From contig NZ_JAMBOF010000001.1 in NCBI RefSeq assembly GCF_023715485.1, forward strand, positions 1 to 64,000: 64,000 bases of DNA. The letters are read 5' to 3'. This document shows positions 1-7,158 of this stretch, one piece after another. The DNA is from Mesobacillus subterraneus. Its GTDB lineage: Bacteria; Bacillota; Bacilli; Bacillales; Cytobacillaceae. The first letter of the stretch is position 1. Every line of letters begins with the position of its first letter. The notes under the pieces were generated by a model. That model worked only from the letters and a program-made list of their open reading frames with translations. It did not search any database and was not told where the DNA came from. Both the position numbers and the translations under genes were made by a program.

Positions 1-108
<108 letters not shown>

Positions 109-251
109 AAATAGATTACTCGTTTCTTCTGAATTCTTCTTACACATTATCTAGTTTTGAGGGAATAAAGTTTTTTGCACAAGCAAAATAACTAAAATTT
201 CTCTTGCAAAATGCATAAAAGGCAGTATAATAGATATTGTCTTTAAAAAAT

Positions 252-368
<117 letters not shown>

Positions 369-443
369 AGGATGCATTTTACATCCTATGTAACATTTTC
401 TTAGATACGGATCGTGAATCCAAGTCGGAGAAATCATTATTAT

Positions 444-518
444 TCCGCAGTAGCTCAGTGGTAGAGCACTCGGCTGTTAACCGAGCGGTCGTAGGTTCGA
501 ATCCTACCTGCGGAGCCA
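444..518 (+). tRNA. tRNA-Asn(GTT)
   Basis: Cloverleaf with acceptor TCCGCAG pairing CTGCGGA, anticodon GTT in the loop after GGCT, T-arm GGTTCGAATCC and an encoded CCA. First tRNA after the 5S gene. Confidence 0.95.
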
Positions 519-521
519 TTT

Positions 522-613
522 GGAGAGCTGTCCGAGAGGTCGAAGGAGCACGATTGGAAATCGTGTAGACGGTTACCGCTGTCTCAAGGGTTCGAATCCC
601 TTGCTCTCCGCCA
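522..613 (+). tRNA. tRNA-Ser(GGA)
   Basis: Acceptor GGAGAGC pairs GCTCTCC; the anticodon stem CACGATT..AATCGTG exposes GGA. A long variable arm (class II) and an encoded CCA fit serine. Confidence 0.95.
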
Positions 614-629
614 TAGCAATTTTATATCT

Positions 630-704
630 GGCCCCTTGGTCAAGCGGTTAAGACACCGCCCTTTCACGGCGGTAACACGGGTTCGAATCCCGTAGGGGTC
701 ACCA
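630..704 (+). tRNA. tRNA-Glu(TTC)
   Basis: Acceptor GGCCCCT pairs AGGGGTC; stem CCGCC..GGCGG exposes the anticodon TTC. CCA is encoded. Confidence 0.95.
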
Positions 705-727
705 CTATTACAAAATGTTATATAAAT

Positions 728-803
728 GGAGGATTAGCTCAGCTGGGAGAGCATCTGCCTTACAAGCAGAGGGTCGGCGGTTCGATCCCGTCATCCTCCA
801 CCA
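728..803 (+). tRNA. tRNA-Val(TAC)
   Basis: Acceptor GGAGGAT pairs ATCCTCC; stem TCTGC..GCAGA exposes TAC. CCA is encoded. Confidence 0.95.
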
Positions 804-830
804 TTACAACTTAATGGTTAAAATATTATT

Positions 831-846
831 GTCGCGGGGTGGAGCA
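831..846 (+). pseudogene. Truncated 5' fragment of initiator tRNA (partial duplication)
   Basis: The 16 bases GTCGCGGGGTGGAGCA recur exactly at 972-987, where they open the intact tRNA-fMet. Here they break off inside the D-loop and run into about 125 bases of unrelated sequence (847-971) before the full tRNA begins. That intervening stretch holds an imperfect inverted repeat (ATGCTTCATGAGA at 906-918 against TCTCAAGGAGCAT near 935-947). This looks like a tandem duplication or a small insertion that duplicated its target. Confidence 0.6.
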
Positions 847-973
847 ACGAGCGTTACTTCACTGTATGAACTGCGAGTTGTACCGATCGAGCAGCAGCTT
901 GAATATGCTTCATGAGATCGGGACAGCAATTGCTCTCAAGGAGCATAAACAAAACGATATTATTTATTACCGT

Positions 974-1047
<74 letters not shown>

Positions 1048-1085
1048 TTAAGTTATTTTCAAGTAATACACTTGGAAATATCTTT

Positions 1086-1161
1086 GGTCCCGTGGTGTAG
1101 CGGTTAACATGCCTGCCTGTCACGCAGGAGATCGCCGGTTCGATCCCGGTCGGGACCGCCA
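1086..1161 (+). tRNA. tRNA-Asp(GTC)
   Basis: Acceptor GGTCCCG pairs CGGGACC; stem CCTGC..GCAGG exposes GTC. CCA is encoded. Confidence 0.95.
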
Positions 1162-1167
1162 GTTTGT

Positions 1168-1243
1168 GGCTCAGTAGCTCAGTCGGTAGAGCAAAGGACT
1201 GAAAATCCTTGTGTCGGCGGTTCGATTCCGTCCTGAGCCACCA
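1168..1243 (+). tRNA. tRNA-Phe(GAA)
   Basis: Acceptor GGCTCAG pairs CTGAGCC; stem AGGAC..ATCCT region exposes GAA. CCA is encoded. The 71-base gap to tRNA-Tyr is long enough for a lost tRNA, but none is visible in it. Confidence 0.95.
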
Positions 1244-1314
1244 TTTATATAATCCCTGGTTATTCAGGAAACATGATTAAATGGGTTTTTCTTGAATTAG
1301 AATCATGTTATAAT

Positions 1315-1399
1315 GGAGGGGTAGCGAAGTGGCTAAACGCGGCGGACTGTAAATCCGCTCCCTCAGGGTTCGGCGGTTCGAATCCGTCCCCCTCCACCA
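1315..1399 (+). tRNA. tRNA-Tyr(GTA)
   Basis: Acceptor GGAGGGG pairs CCCCTCC; GGACT GTA AATCC gives the anticodon; a long variable arm is present; CCA is encoded. Confidence 0.95.
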
Positions 1400-1407
1400 T
1401 TTTCTTT

Positions 1408-1481
1408 AGGGGTATAGTTTAAAGGTAGAACGAAGGTCTCCAAAACCTTTGGTGTGGGTTCGATTCCTACTACCCCTGCCA
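1408..1481 (+). tRNA. tRNA-Trp(CCA)
   Basis: Acceptor AGGGGTA pairs TACCCCT; stem AAGGT..ACCTT exposes the anticodon CCA. Terminal CCA is encoded. Confidence 0.95.
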
Positions 1482-1491
1482 ATTTTATAAT

Positions 1492-1568
1492 GGCGATTGT
1501 GGCGAAGTGGTTAACGCACCTGATTGTGGTTCAGGCATTCGTGGGTTCGATTCCCATCAGTCGCCCCA
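1492..1568 (+). tRNA. tRNA-His(GTG)
   Basis: Begins with the extra 5' G (G-1) pairing C73, as histidine tRNA requires; the anticodon is GTG in CCTGATT GTG GTTCAGG. CCA is encoded. Confidence 0.95.
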
Positions 1569-1607
1569 TTATAATCACATATTCAGTAGTAATTGAATAC
1601 TATATAT

Positions 1608-1682
1608 TGGGCTATAGCCAAGCGGTAAGGCATCGCACTTTGACTGCGACATGCGTTGGTTCGAATCCAGCTAGCCCAGCCA
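1608..1682 (+). tRNA. tRNA-Gln(TTG)
   Basis: Acceptor TGGGCTA pairs TAGCCCA; stem TCGCA..TGCGA exposes TTG. CCA is encoded. Confidence 0.95.
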
Positions 1683-1688
1683 TTTTTT

Positions 1689-1763
1689 GCGGAAGTAGTT
1701 CAGTGGTAGAATACAACCTTGCCAAGGTTGGGGTCGCGGGTTCGAATCCCGTCTTCCGCTCCA
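1689..1763 (+). tRNA. tRNA-Gly(GCC)
   Basis: Acceptor GCGGAAG pairs CTTCCGC; stem CAACC..GGTTG exposes GCC. CCA is encoded. Confidence 0.95.
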
Positions 1764-1772
1764 AAAATATAT

Positions 1773-1847
1773 GGCGGCATAGCCAAGTGGTAAGGCAAAG
1801 GTCTGCAAAACCTTTATTCACCGGTTCAAATCCGGTTGCCGCCTCCA
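1773..1847 (+). tRNA. tRNA-Cys(GCA)
   Basis: Acceptor GGCGGCA pairs TGCCGCC; stem AAGGT..ACCTT exposes GCA. CCA is encoded. Confidence 0.95.
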
Positions 1848-1890
1848 CTAGATTATTAGTGGCAGCAAAAAAGCAAGAACATCTTAATAT

Positions 1891-1975
1891 GCCGGTGTGG
1901 CGGAATTGGCAGACGCGCACGACTCAAAATCGTGTTCCTTCTGGAGTGTCGGTTCGACCCCGACCACCGGTACCA
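1891..1975 (+). tRNA. tRNA-Leu(CAA)
   Basis: Acceptor GCCGGTG pairs CACCGGT; stem CACGA..TCGTG exposes CAA; the long variable arm fits leucine. CCA is encoded. Confidence 0.94.
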
Positions 1976-2027
1976 CTTTTATTATAAACAGGGTTTCCTG
2001 TTTTCTTTATTTCAAATAGATATGTAT

Positions 2028-2101
2028 GCGGGTGTAGTTTAGTGGTAAAACCTCAGCCTTCCAAGCTGATGATGAGGGTTCGATTCCCTTCACCCGCTCC
2101 A
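2028..2101 (+). tRNA. tRNA-Gly(TCC)
   Basis: Acceptor GCGGGTG pairs CACCCGC; stem TCAGC..GCTGA exposes TCC. CCA is encoded. Last gene of the array, just before the terminator. Confidence 0.95.
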
Positions 2102-2114
2102 TACATACGTGACT

Positions 2115-2160
2115 AACGCAGCATTTCGTTTCTCGAAAACGAAGTGTTGCGTTTTTTATT
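2115..2160 (+). terminator. Intrinsic terminator of the rRNA/tRNA operon
   Basis: A long stem built from AACGCAGCATTTCGTT and AACGAAGTGTTGCGTT is followed by GTTTTTTATTT. It closes the whole rrn-trn transcription unit. Confidence 0.9.
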
Positions 2161-2285
2161 TATATAAATCAGTCTAAGACGTAATCGATATCTTCTTTTG
2201 GATACTTAATATTGAGGACAACGAGATTTTGGTCGCCAATTGATCGGATTATTTGAATTGCAGCATGAAAAATCACTATTATGCC

Positions 2286-2311
2286 AAAAGAAAAAGGATG
2301 CATCAGCATCC
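2286..2311 (-). terminator. Intrinsic terminator of the B3/4-domain gene, overlapping its stop codon
   Basis: On the minus strand GGATGC, loop TGAT, GCATCC is followed by TTTTTCTTTT. The gene's TGA stop lies in the hairpin loop. Confidence 0.75.
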
Positions 2312-2971
2312 CACAATTTTATATGAGCCAGAACCTCCATGGATTTGGGTGAACATCTTCATCAATGATTCGGTCATTTTTTGTTTGCTTTCTTGAGTAG
2401 ATGATGGACGCAGATAGATGATTTGCAACGCGTTTGATGTTTCTTCGGTTACAGCGGTCCTTTCTGAATCAACGAATGGGCTGCCGAAGGGGCCGAGGTC
2501 ATCAGCTGAAACAATCAATTTTTCTAAGTTATTAGGTCTGCCATTCAGGCCTGCATACTCTTCGTTGTCATTGCCTAGTCTTAATTCGACATTACCATTA
2601 AGTTTATCCCAATCATACACTCCAATGGGAATCTGGTATTCAAGCGAGAAGAAATTATTTAAATCAATTGCGCTATTTACGGACTGAAGGTAATTTTGCT
2701 TTGCGATTCTGCGATAGAGGGCTTCGGCTGAGTGTCTGTACCGGTTGGGATCTTTTCCGGTAGTCTTGAAGATGCTTCGCCATTCTTTGATGCCATCGAG
2801 ATCTGTGACATTTTTTTCTAAAAGATCGAAATATATGGACTCCTGGAAAAGCTGGAGTCTGCCTTTTAACATTTGCGGCGAGGCACCAACCTGAATGTCC
2901 TTATATTCGATGATGCCGACTGAAAATGCTGGGACGAGCTTGCATATATTGCTTGATATTTGAATTTCCAT
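2303..2971 (-). CDS. B3/B4 tRNA-binding domain protein
   Basis: A 222-residue protein resembling the stand-alone B3/4 domain (COG3382 type), the module found in the beta subunit of phenylalanyl-tRNA synthetase. Family-typical segments are visible around residue 85 (DPNRYRHSAEAL), the middle (IPIGVYDWDKL) and the late GRPNNLEKLIV and GPFGSPFVDSERTAV. Stand-alone members are thought to bind tRNA or amino acids, but their role is unproven. The ATG at 2971 is preferred over an upstream in-frame ATG because GGAGGT lies seven bases before it. It is a monocistronic gene, divergent from queG. Confidence 0.85.
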   Translation of the reverse strand: MEIQISSNICKLVPAFSVGIIEYKDIQVGASPQMLKGRLQLFQESIYFDLLEKNVTDLDGIKEWRSIFKTTGKDPNRYRHSAEALYRRIAKQNYLQSVNSAIDLNNFFSLEYQIPIGVYDWDKLNGNVELRLGNDNEEYAGLNGRPNNLEKLIVSADDLGPFGSPFVDSERTAVTEETSNALQIIYLRPSSTQESKQKMTESLMKMFTQIHGGSGSYKIVGC

Positions 2972-3071
2972 TGATTCCACCTCCAAAACTGCTTTAAAAT
3001 AGTTTATCATAAAAGTAATTTGCTTTTAAAATTTATGGATTTATATATATCAATGAGAAAGGAGGTACCAC

Positions 3072-4229
3072 GTGAATACTATTAACCTGAAGCAAGACAT
3101 CATTGCCTATAGCAAGACGATCGGAATTGATAAAATTGGTTTTGCTGCACCTTCGACCTTTGAGGAAATGAAAATTCGGTTATATAAGCAGCAGGAGCTT
3201 CAATATCAATCAGGCTTCGAAGAAAAGGATATTGAAAAGAGGACGGAGCCTTCATTGATTTTTGACGAGCCCAAGTCAATTATTTCAATTGCGCTCGCTT
3301 ATCCTTCCAAAATGAAAACGACGGTTCTCAGCAAGAAGGGTGATAGAAGGGGGATTTTCTGCAGGGCCTCTTGGGGCACAGATTATCATACTGTTCTCAG
3401 GGACAGGTTGAAAAGGCTTGAAACGTACATTGCTGAGAAAGTCCCGGGTGCGAAATTCAAGTCGATGGTTGATACTGGGGAACTGGTTGACCGGGCTGTG
3501 GCAGAGAGAGCGGGAATCGGCTGGAGCGGAAAGAACTGTTCAATTATTACGCCTGAATTCGGATCGTATGTTTATCTTGGTGAAATGGTTACCAATATCA
3601 CATTTGAACCAGATACTCCAATGGAAGACCGCTGTGGGAGCTGCAATAAGTGTGTGGAGGTATGTCCAACAGGCGCGCTTGTGCAGGGAGGTCAGCTTGA
3701 CGCTCAACGATGCATTGCCTTTGTGACCCAGACAAAGGGCTTCCTTGCTGAGGAGTTCCGAGAGAAGCTTGGCAACCGTTTATACGGCTGCGATACTTGT
3801 CAGACGGTATGCCCAGAAAACAAAGGGAAGGATTTTCACTTTCATCCAGAAATGGAGCCTGATCCTGAGATTGCCAAGCCGCAACTGAAACCTTTGCTGA
3901 CGATCAGCAACCGTGACTTCAAAGAAAAGTTTGGCCATGTATCTGGCTCTTGGAGAGGCAAGAAGCCAATCCAACGCAATGCGATTATTGCACTGGCACA
4001 TTACAAGGATAATACTGCTATCCCTGAGTTAATCAGCGTAATGAAGGAAGACCCTCGTCCGGTATTAAGGGGAACAGCTGCCTGGGCACTTGGCAAGATA
4101 GGCGGACCTGAAGCTTTGGCTGCATTGAATAGAGCAGCAGATACTGAAAAAGATGGAGAAGTGCTTAACGAAATAAGCAAAGGGCTCAAGTTCTTCAGGG
4201 ATGACAGTGAAACCAACATTACTGTTTAA
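3072..4229 (+). CDS. queG: Epoxyqueuosine reductase QueG
   Basis: QueG performs the last step of queuosine synthesis, reducing epoxyqueuosine to queuosine in the wobble base of GUN-anticodon tRNAs, using cobalamin and two [4Fe-4S] clusters in the cytoplasm. Both cluster motifs are visible: CGSCNKCVEVCP near residue 190 and CDTCQTVCP near residue 240, followed by C-terminal HEAT-like repeats (NAIIALAHY, GTAAWALGKIGG) that grip tRNA. The length of 385 residues equals the family norm. The GTG start follows AAGGAGGT. It heads the same yhbA-yhbB-cspR order as Bacillus subtilis. The Asn, Asp, His and Tyr tRNAs it would modify are all in the array just upstream. Confidence 0.96.
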   Translation: MNTINLKQDIIAYSKTIGIDKIGFAAPSTFEEMKIRLYKQQELQYQSGFEEKDIEKRTEPSLIFDEPKSIISIALAYPSKMKTTVLSKKGDRRGIFCRASWGTDYHTVLRDRLKRLETYIAEKVPGAKFKSMVDTGELVDRAVAERAGIGWSGKNCSIITPEFGSYVYLGEMVTNITFEPDTPMEDRCGSCNKCVEVCPTGALVQGGQLDAQRCIAFVTQTKGFLAEEFREKLGNRLYGCDTCQTVCPENKGKDFHFHPEMEPDPEIAKPQLKPLLTISNRDFKEKFGHVSGSWRGKKPIQRNAIIALAHYKDNTAIPELISVMKEDPRPVLRGTAAWALGKIGGPEALAALNRAADTEKDGEVLNEISKGLKFFRDDSETNITV

Positions 4230-4233
4230 GAAA

Positions 4234-4264
4234 GGATGGATTAAAAAAATCCATTCTTTTTTTT
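4234..4264 (+). terminator. Intrinsic terminator after queG
   Basis: GGATGGATT pairs with AATCCATTC (one G-T) and is followed by a run of eight T. Confidence 0.85.
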
Positions 4265-4319
4265 ATGCCTTAAATCCCAAGTCATTTCATAAATATGTAT
4301 GGTGAAGGGAGAGATGAGC

Positions 4320-5207
4320 ATGCGTGAACAATTGCAGGATTTACTTGAACAGCGTGTCCTTCAATGTGTTTCTATGCCCCGCAATTTACTGCATGAATGT
4401 CCTGAAATCGAGAAGAAGAAGCAGAGCTGCGCTAATAGATCTGCTGAAATAGTAAAAGCGAAAGCAAAAGGAAATATTGAAAAGAAAATTGAAAATAAGG
4501 ATAATGCAACTGTTTTGTATTCTGTACACTTTCAATACTTGATCAAGCAGCGTGGCTTATTTTACTTGGAAGAGGAAGTGGAAAAGAGGCAGGCCGAATT
4601 TTATAAGGGAATTCTTGTTAAAGATCAGAAACTTAACGAAATATCGCCTGCCAAAGAGCATGGAGCAGGCATCCCTGCGTTTGCGGACCAAGAAAATGAG
4701 CATCATCATAGGAAGGGATTTCGATATGATAGGCTAAAGGCCGTTCAATATGCTGAAAGATGGTGGAATGAATTCAACCCTGCATATAAAAAGTTTGAAG
4801 TTGATTGTACGAACTATATTTCACAATGTCTCCATACCGGGGGAGCTCCGATGCGCGGATTTCCAAACAGAAGCAATGGCTGGTGGATGCAAAACGATAA
4901 TTGGAGCTTCAGCTGGACAGTAGCCAACGCGATGCGCTGGTATCTCCCCGCCTCAAAATTTGGGTTAAAGGCAAGAGAGGTGGACAGTGCAGAGAAGCTA
5001 AAGCTGGGAGATGTTATTTGCTATGATTTTCAGGGAGATGGACGTTTCGATCATACGACTATTGTTACAGGTCATGATGCCAGCGGAATGCCACTCGTCA
5101 ATGCCCACACGTATAACAGCCGGATGAGGTATTGGGCTTATGAGGATTCAACAGCTTATACTCCGAATATTAAATATAAATACTTTACGATTACTGATGA
5201 TCAATAA
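4320..5207 (+). CDS. YhbB-like protein with C-terminal amidase (Amidase_6) domain
   Basis: A 295-residue protein. The N-terminal half is charged and helical with no recognised fold. From about residue 140 it carries the putative amidase domain, opened by [19 protein letters not shown], the catalytic-type DCTNYISQ segment and later [20 protein letters not shown], which supplies a His. These domains are proposed cysteine amidohydrolases of the NlpC/CHAP type. No signal peptide is seen. The start at 4320 has AAGGGAG eight bases upstream; two earlier in-frame ATGs (4299, 4314) overlap that ribosome site. It lies between queG and trmL as yhbB does in B. subtilis. Substrate unknown. Confidence 0.85.
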   Translation: MREQLQDLLEQRVLQCVSMPRNLLHECPEIEKKKQSCANRSAEIVKAKAKGNIEKKIENKDNATVLYSVHFQYLIKQRGLFYLEEEVEKRQAEFYKGILVKDQKLNEISPAKEHGAGIPAFADQENEHHHRKGFRYDRLKAVQYAERWWNEFNPAYKKFEVDCTNYISQCLHTGGAPMRGFPNRSNGWWMQNDNWSFSWTVANAMRWYLPASKFGLKAREVDSAEKLKLGDVICYDFQGDGRFDHTTIVTGHDASGMPLVNAHTYNSRMRYWAYEDSTAYTPNIKYKYFTITDDQ

Positions 5208-5250
5208 AACATTTGTCTTTTCCAATCCTAAAGGGAAAAGTACTTTCATT

Positions 5251-5290
5251 AGCGGACTGAGTTTGAACATAGCTCGTCCGCTTTTCTTTT
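5251..5290 (+). terminator. Intrinsic terminator after the yhbB-like gene
   Basis: AGCGGAC(T)GAG pairs with CTCGTCCGCT and is followed by TTTCTTTT. Confidence 0.8.
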
Positions 5291-5316
5291 GTAGTGTCTG
5301 TTTGTAGTGGTATAAT
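5289..5316 (+). promoter_or_regulatory. Sigma-A-type promoter of trmL with extended -10
   Basis: A perfect TATAAT at 5311-5316 is preceded by TGG, giving an extended -10 (TGn). The -35 is weak (TTGTAG, spacer 16). It lies directly behind the preceding terminator and about 30 bases before the trmL start. Confidence 0.55.
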
Positions 5317-5348
5317 AGCCTTTAGAGTTTTTATTAGAGGTGAAATTC

Positions 5349-5828
5349 ATGGCATTGCATGTTGTATTATACCAGCCGCTCATTCCAGCAAACACAGGAA
5401 ATATCGCACGTACATGTGCGGGTACGGATACCGAACTCCATTTGATCAGGCCATTAGGTTTTTCGACTGACGATAAAATGTTGAAGCGCGCAGGTCTGGA
5501 TTATTGGGAGCACGTAAAGATCCATTATTACGATTCGCTCGAGGATTTTTATGGTCAGAATCAGGGTGGGGAGTTTTTCTATGTAACGAAATTTGGCAAG
5601 AAGGCTCACTCTGATTTTGATTACAGTGCTAATGTAAAGGACTACTTCTTTATTTTTGGCCGTGAAACAACAGGGCTTCCTAAAGAAGTGATTGATGAGA
5701 ATATCGAGAGATGCCTGAGGCTGCCGATGAATGAGAACATTCGCTCATTGAACTTATCTAATACAGCAGCGATATTGATATATGAAGCGCTGCGCCAGCA
5801 GGACTATCGGGATTTGCGGAAATATTGA
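5349..5828 (+). CDS. trmL: tRNA (cytidine(34)-2'-O)-methyltransferase TrmL
   Basis: TrmL is a SPOUT-class methyltransferase that methylates the ribose of the wobble base in leucine tRNAs using S-adenosylmethionine. The 159 residues contain all three knot motifs: NTGNIARTCAGT at the N-terminus, FGRETTGLP in the middle and LPMNENIRSLNLSNTAAI near the end. The length matches B. subtilis CspR (about 160). The ATG at 5349 follows AGAGGTG by six bases; an upstream in-frame GTG overlaps that site. A tRNA-Leu(CAA), a plausible substrate, lies in the upstream array. Confidence 0.96.
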   Translation: MALHVVLYQPLIPANTGNIARTCAGTDTELHLIRPLGFSTDDKMLKRAGLDYWEHVKIHYYDSLEDFYGQNQGGEFFYVTKFGKKAHSDFDYSANVKDYFFIFGRETTGLPKEVIDENIERCLRLPMNENIRSLNLSNTAAILIYEALRQQDYRDLRKY

Positions 5829-5855
5829 GGAGGCCATATTGCCGGTCTCCTTTTT
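5829..5855 (+). terminator. Intrinsic terminator after trmL
   Basis: GGAGGCC pairs with GGTCTCC across an eight-base loop and is followed by five T. Confidence 0.7.
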
Positions 5856-6072
5856 GGCATTAGTCAAATGGCCCAATTACCTTCCATTTTGAAACCACCT
5901 AAGGGATATCAACCATAACTGGAAGGTTCTATTCACGTTATTGGAGTGGTAAAAAGCAAAGCCAGAAGGTTATGATGAGTATTATTTGTTAAACCACTCA
6001 AGTTGGAAAAAAAGAATTGCAGGAGGTTGCAGTGGTATTACGCAATACATAATCCTTAAAGGAGTAGATATT

Positions 6073-6822
6073 ATGAATCAGGTTATCGAAACGATTCTCG
6101 AGCATCATTCTGTCCGCAAATTTAAAGACAAGCTTCTAGAGCGGGAGCAAATTGAAACGATTGTAAAAAGCGCGCAGGCTGCTTCTACTTCAAGCTTCAT
6201 TCAGGCATATTCCATTATTGGCATCACTGACCAGCAAAAGAAGGAGAGGCTGGCCGAAATTGCCGGCAACCAGCCCTATGTAGCGGAAAATGGCCATTTC
6301 TTTGTTTTTTGTGCAGATCTTCATCGGCATAAAATAATAGGCAATATAGAAAATGCCAATCTGAATGAATCGATCGAAAGCACAGAGAAGTTTATGGTGG
6401 CATTGATCGATGCAGCACTGGCTGCCCAGAATGCAGCGGTAGCAGCCGAATCGATGGGACTTGGCATTTGCTACATTGGCGGAATCAGAAACGATCTGGG
6501 TGCAGTGAAAGAGGTTCTGAAAACTCCGGAGTACGTAGTGCCGCTTTTTGGACTTGCCGTAGGCTATCCCGACCAGGAAACAGATATAAAGCCGCGTCTG
6601 CCGCTTGAACATGTATATATGGAAAATCAATATGAGCAGAACCGGAATGTATTTGAGGATCAGCTTAGGGATTATAACAAAACCACTTCTGATTATTATC
6701 GCGCGAGAACAGAAGGCAAACGGGAAGATACATGGACTGGGCAAATGGCCAAGATGCTTGGGCGTAAATCAAGGTTGTATATGAGGGAGTTTGTCGAAAA
6801 ACAGAACTTAAATAAAAAATAA
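6073..6822 (+). CDS. nfrA: NADPH-dependent flavin/nitro oxidoreductase NfrA
   Basis: The 249 residues are the exact length of B. subtilis NfrA1 and carry the same landmarks: ETILEHHSVRKF at the start, AQAASTSSFIQAYSIIG, ESMGLGICYIGGIRND and LFGLAVGYP. The family is FMN-dependent and oxygen-insensitive; NfrA-type enzymes reduce FMN, nitroaromatics, chromate and peroxide with NADPH and are linked to heat and thiol stress. The start at 6073 has AAAGGAG upstream. The frame stays open 29 codons further upstream (from 5986) but that extension lacks a ribosome site and family similarity, so it is left out. Confidence 0.95.
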   Translation: MNQVIETILEHHSVRKFKDKLLEREQIETIVKSAQAASTSSFIQAYSIIGITDQQKKERLAEIAGNQPYVAENGHFFVFCADLHRHKIIGNIENANLNESIESTEKFMVALIDAALAAQNAAVAAESMGLGICYIGGIRNDLGAVKEVLKTPEYVVPLFGLAVGYPDQETDIKPRLPLEHVYMENQYEQNRNVFEDQLRDYNKTTSDYYRARTEGKREDTWTGQMAKMLGRKSRLYMREFVEKQNLNKK

Positions 6823-6833
6823 GCTTCAAAAAT

Positions 6834-6866
6834 AAAAAGCTGCCATTGGCAGCTTTTTATTTTTTC
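6834..6866 (+). terminator. Bidirectional terminator between nfrA and the 31-codon gene
   Basis: AAAAAGCTGCC, loop ATT, GGCAGCTTTTT then TATTTTTT. On the minus strand it also yields a T-run, and it can end the convergent small gene, whose stop codon falls within the stem. Confidence 0.9.
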
Positions 6867-6952
6867 GTGATTCCCGGCTTATCATCGTAACCTGCAGTGA
6901 ATATTGCAGATAAGAAAGCAGCAGTTACACCCAGAATTAATAGCAATTTCAT
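6857..6952 (-). CDS. Small 31-residue membrane or secreted protein
   Basis: The frame encodes MKLLLILGVTAAFLSAIFTA followed by GYDDKPGITKK. It has an N-terminal hydrophobic segment of about 18 residues after a single lysine and a short polar tail. GGGAGG lies eight bases before the ATG. The stop codon is embedded in the terminator it shares with convergent nfrA. The ribosome site, signal-like peptide and terminator make it a believable gene. No family is recognised; a small membrane-anchored peptide is the likeliest form. Confidence 0.65.
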   Translation of the reverse strand: MKLLLILGVTAAFLSAIFTAGYDDKPGITKK

Positions 6953-7088
6953 GTATGTAAGCCTCCCTTTTAATCGATTTTGTCCATATAGGACTTATTA
7001 TAGCCTATTAAGTGACAACTGTGAAGGAATGGCCTCATTTTTTGTGAGGAGAAATAAAAAAGGACAATCATCGGGACTGAACGTTTAC

Positions 7089-7117
7089 GCATGTTCAAAT
7101 TGTTTGCTGCATAGAAT
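7089..7117 (+). promoter_or_regulatory. Sigma-E-type promoter of prkA
   Basis: GCATGTT (-35) and CATAGAAT (-10) are separated by 14 bases. Recalled sigma-E consensus elements are KMATATT and CATACAHT, so only one base is off in each. It ends about 40 bases before the prkA start. The family is sigma-E-controlled in B. subtilis. Confidence 0.65.
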
Positions 7118-7158
7118 TTATTAATCGTCTCTTGATAACGCGACATGGGGAGGTCCAT

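Noticed and set aside
847-971. A 30-codon minus-strand frame in the tRNA-array intruder
   Set aside because: No ribosome site and no recognisable sequence; treated as non-coding.
1309-1314. Perfect TATAAT directly before tRNA-Tyr as an internal promoter
   Set aside because: It ends one base before the tRNA 5' end, so transcription would begin inside the tRNA, and no -35 lies at 16-18 bases. Probably chance.
1454-1987. Long open frames across the tRNA array on both strands (177 and 102 codons)
   Set aside because: They translate tRNA genes; recurring GFEPV/GSNPA-type words are the usual products of translated T-arms.
6897-7124. Plus-strand frame of 75 codons between nfrA and prkA
   Set aside because: It lies opposite the 31-codon gene, has no ribosome site and runs through the prkA promoter.
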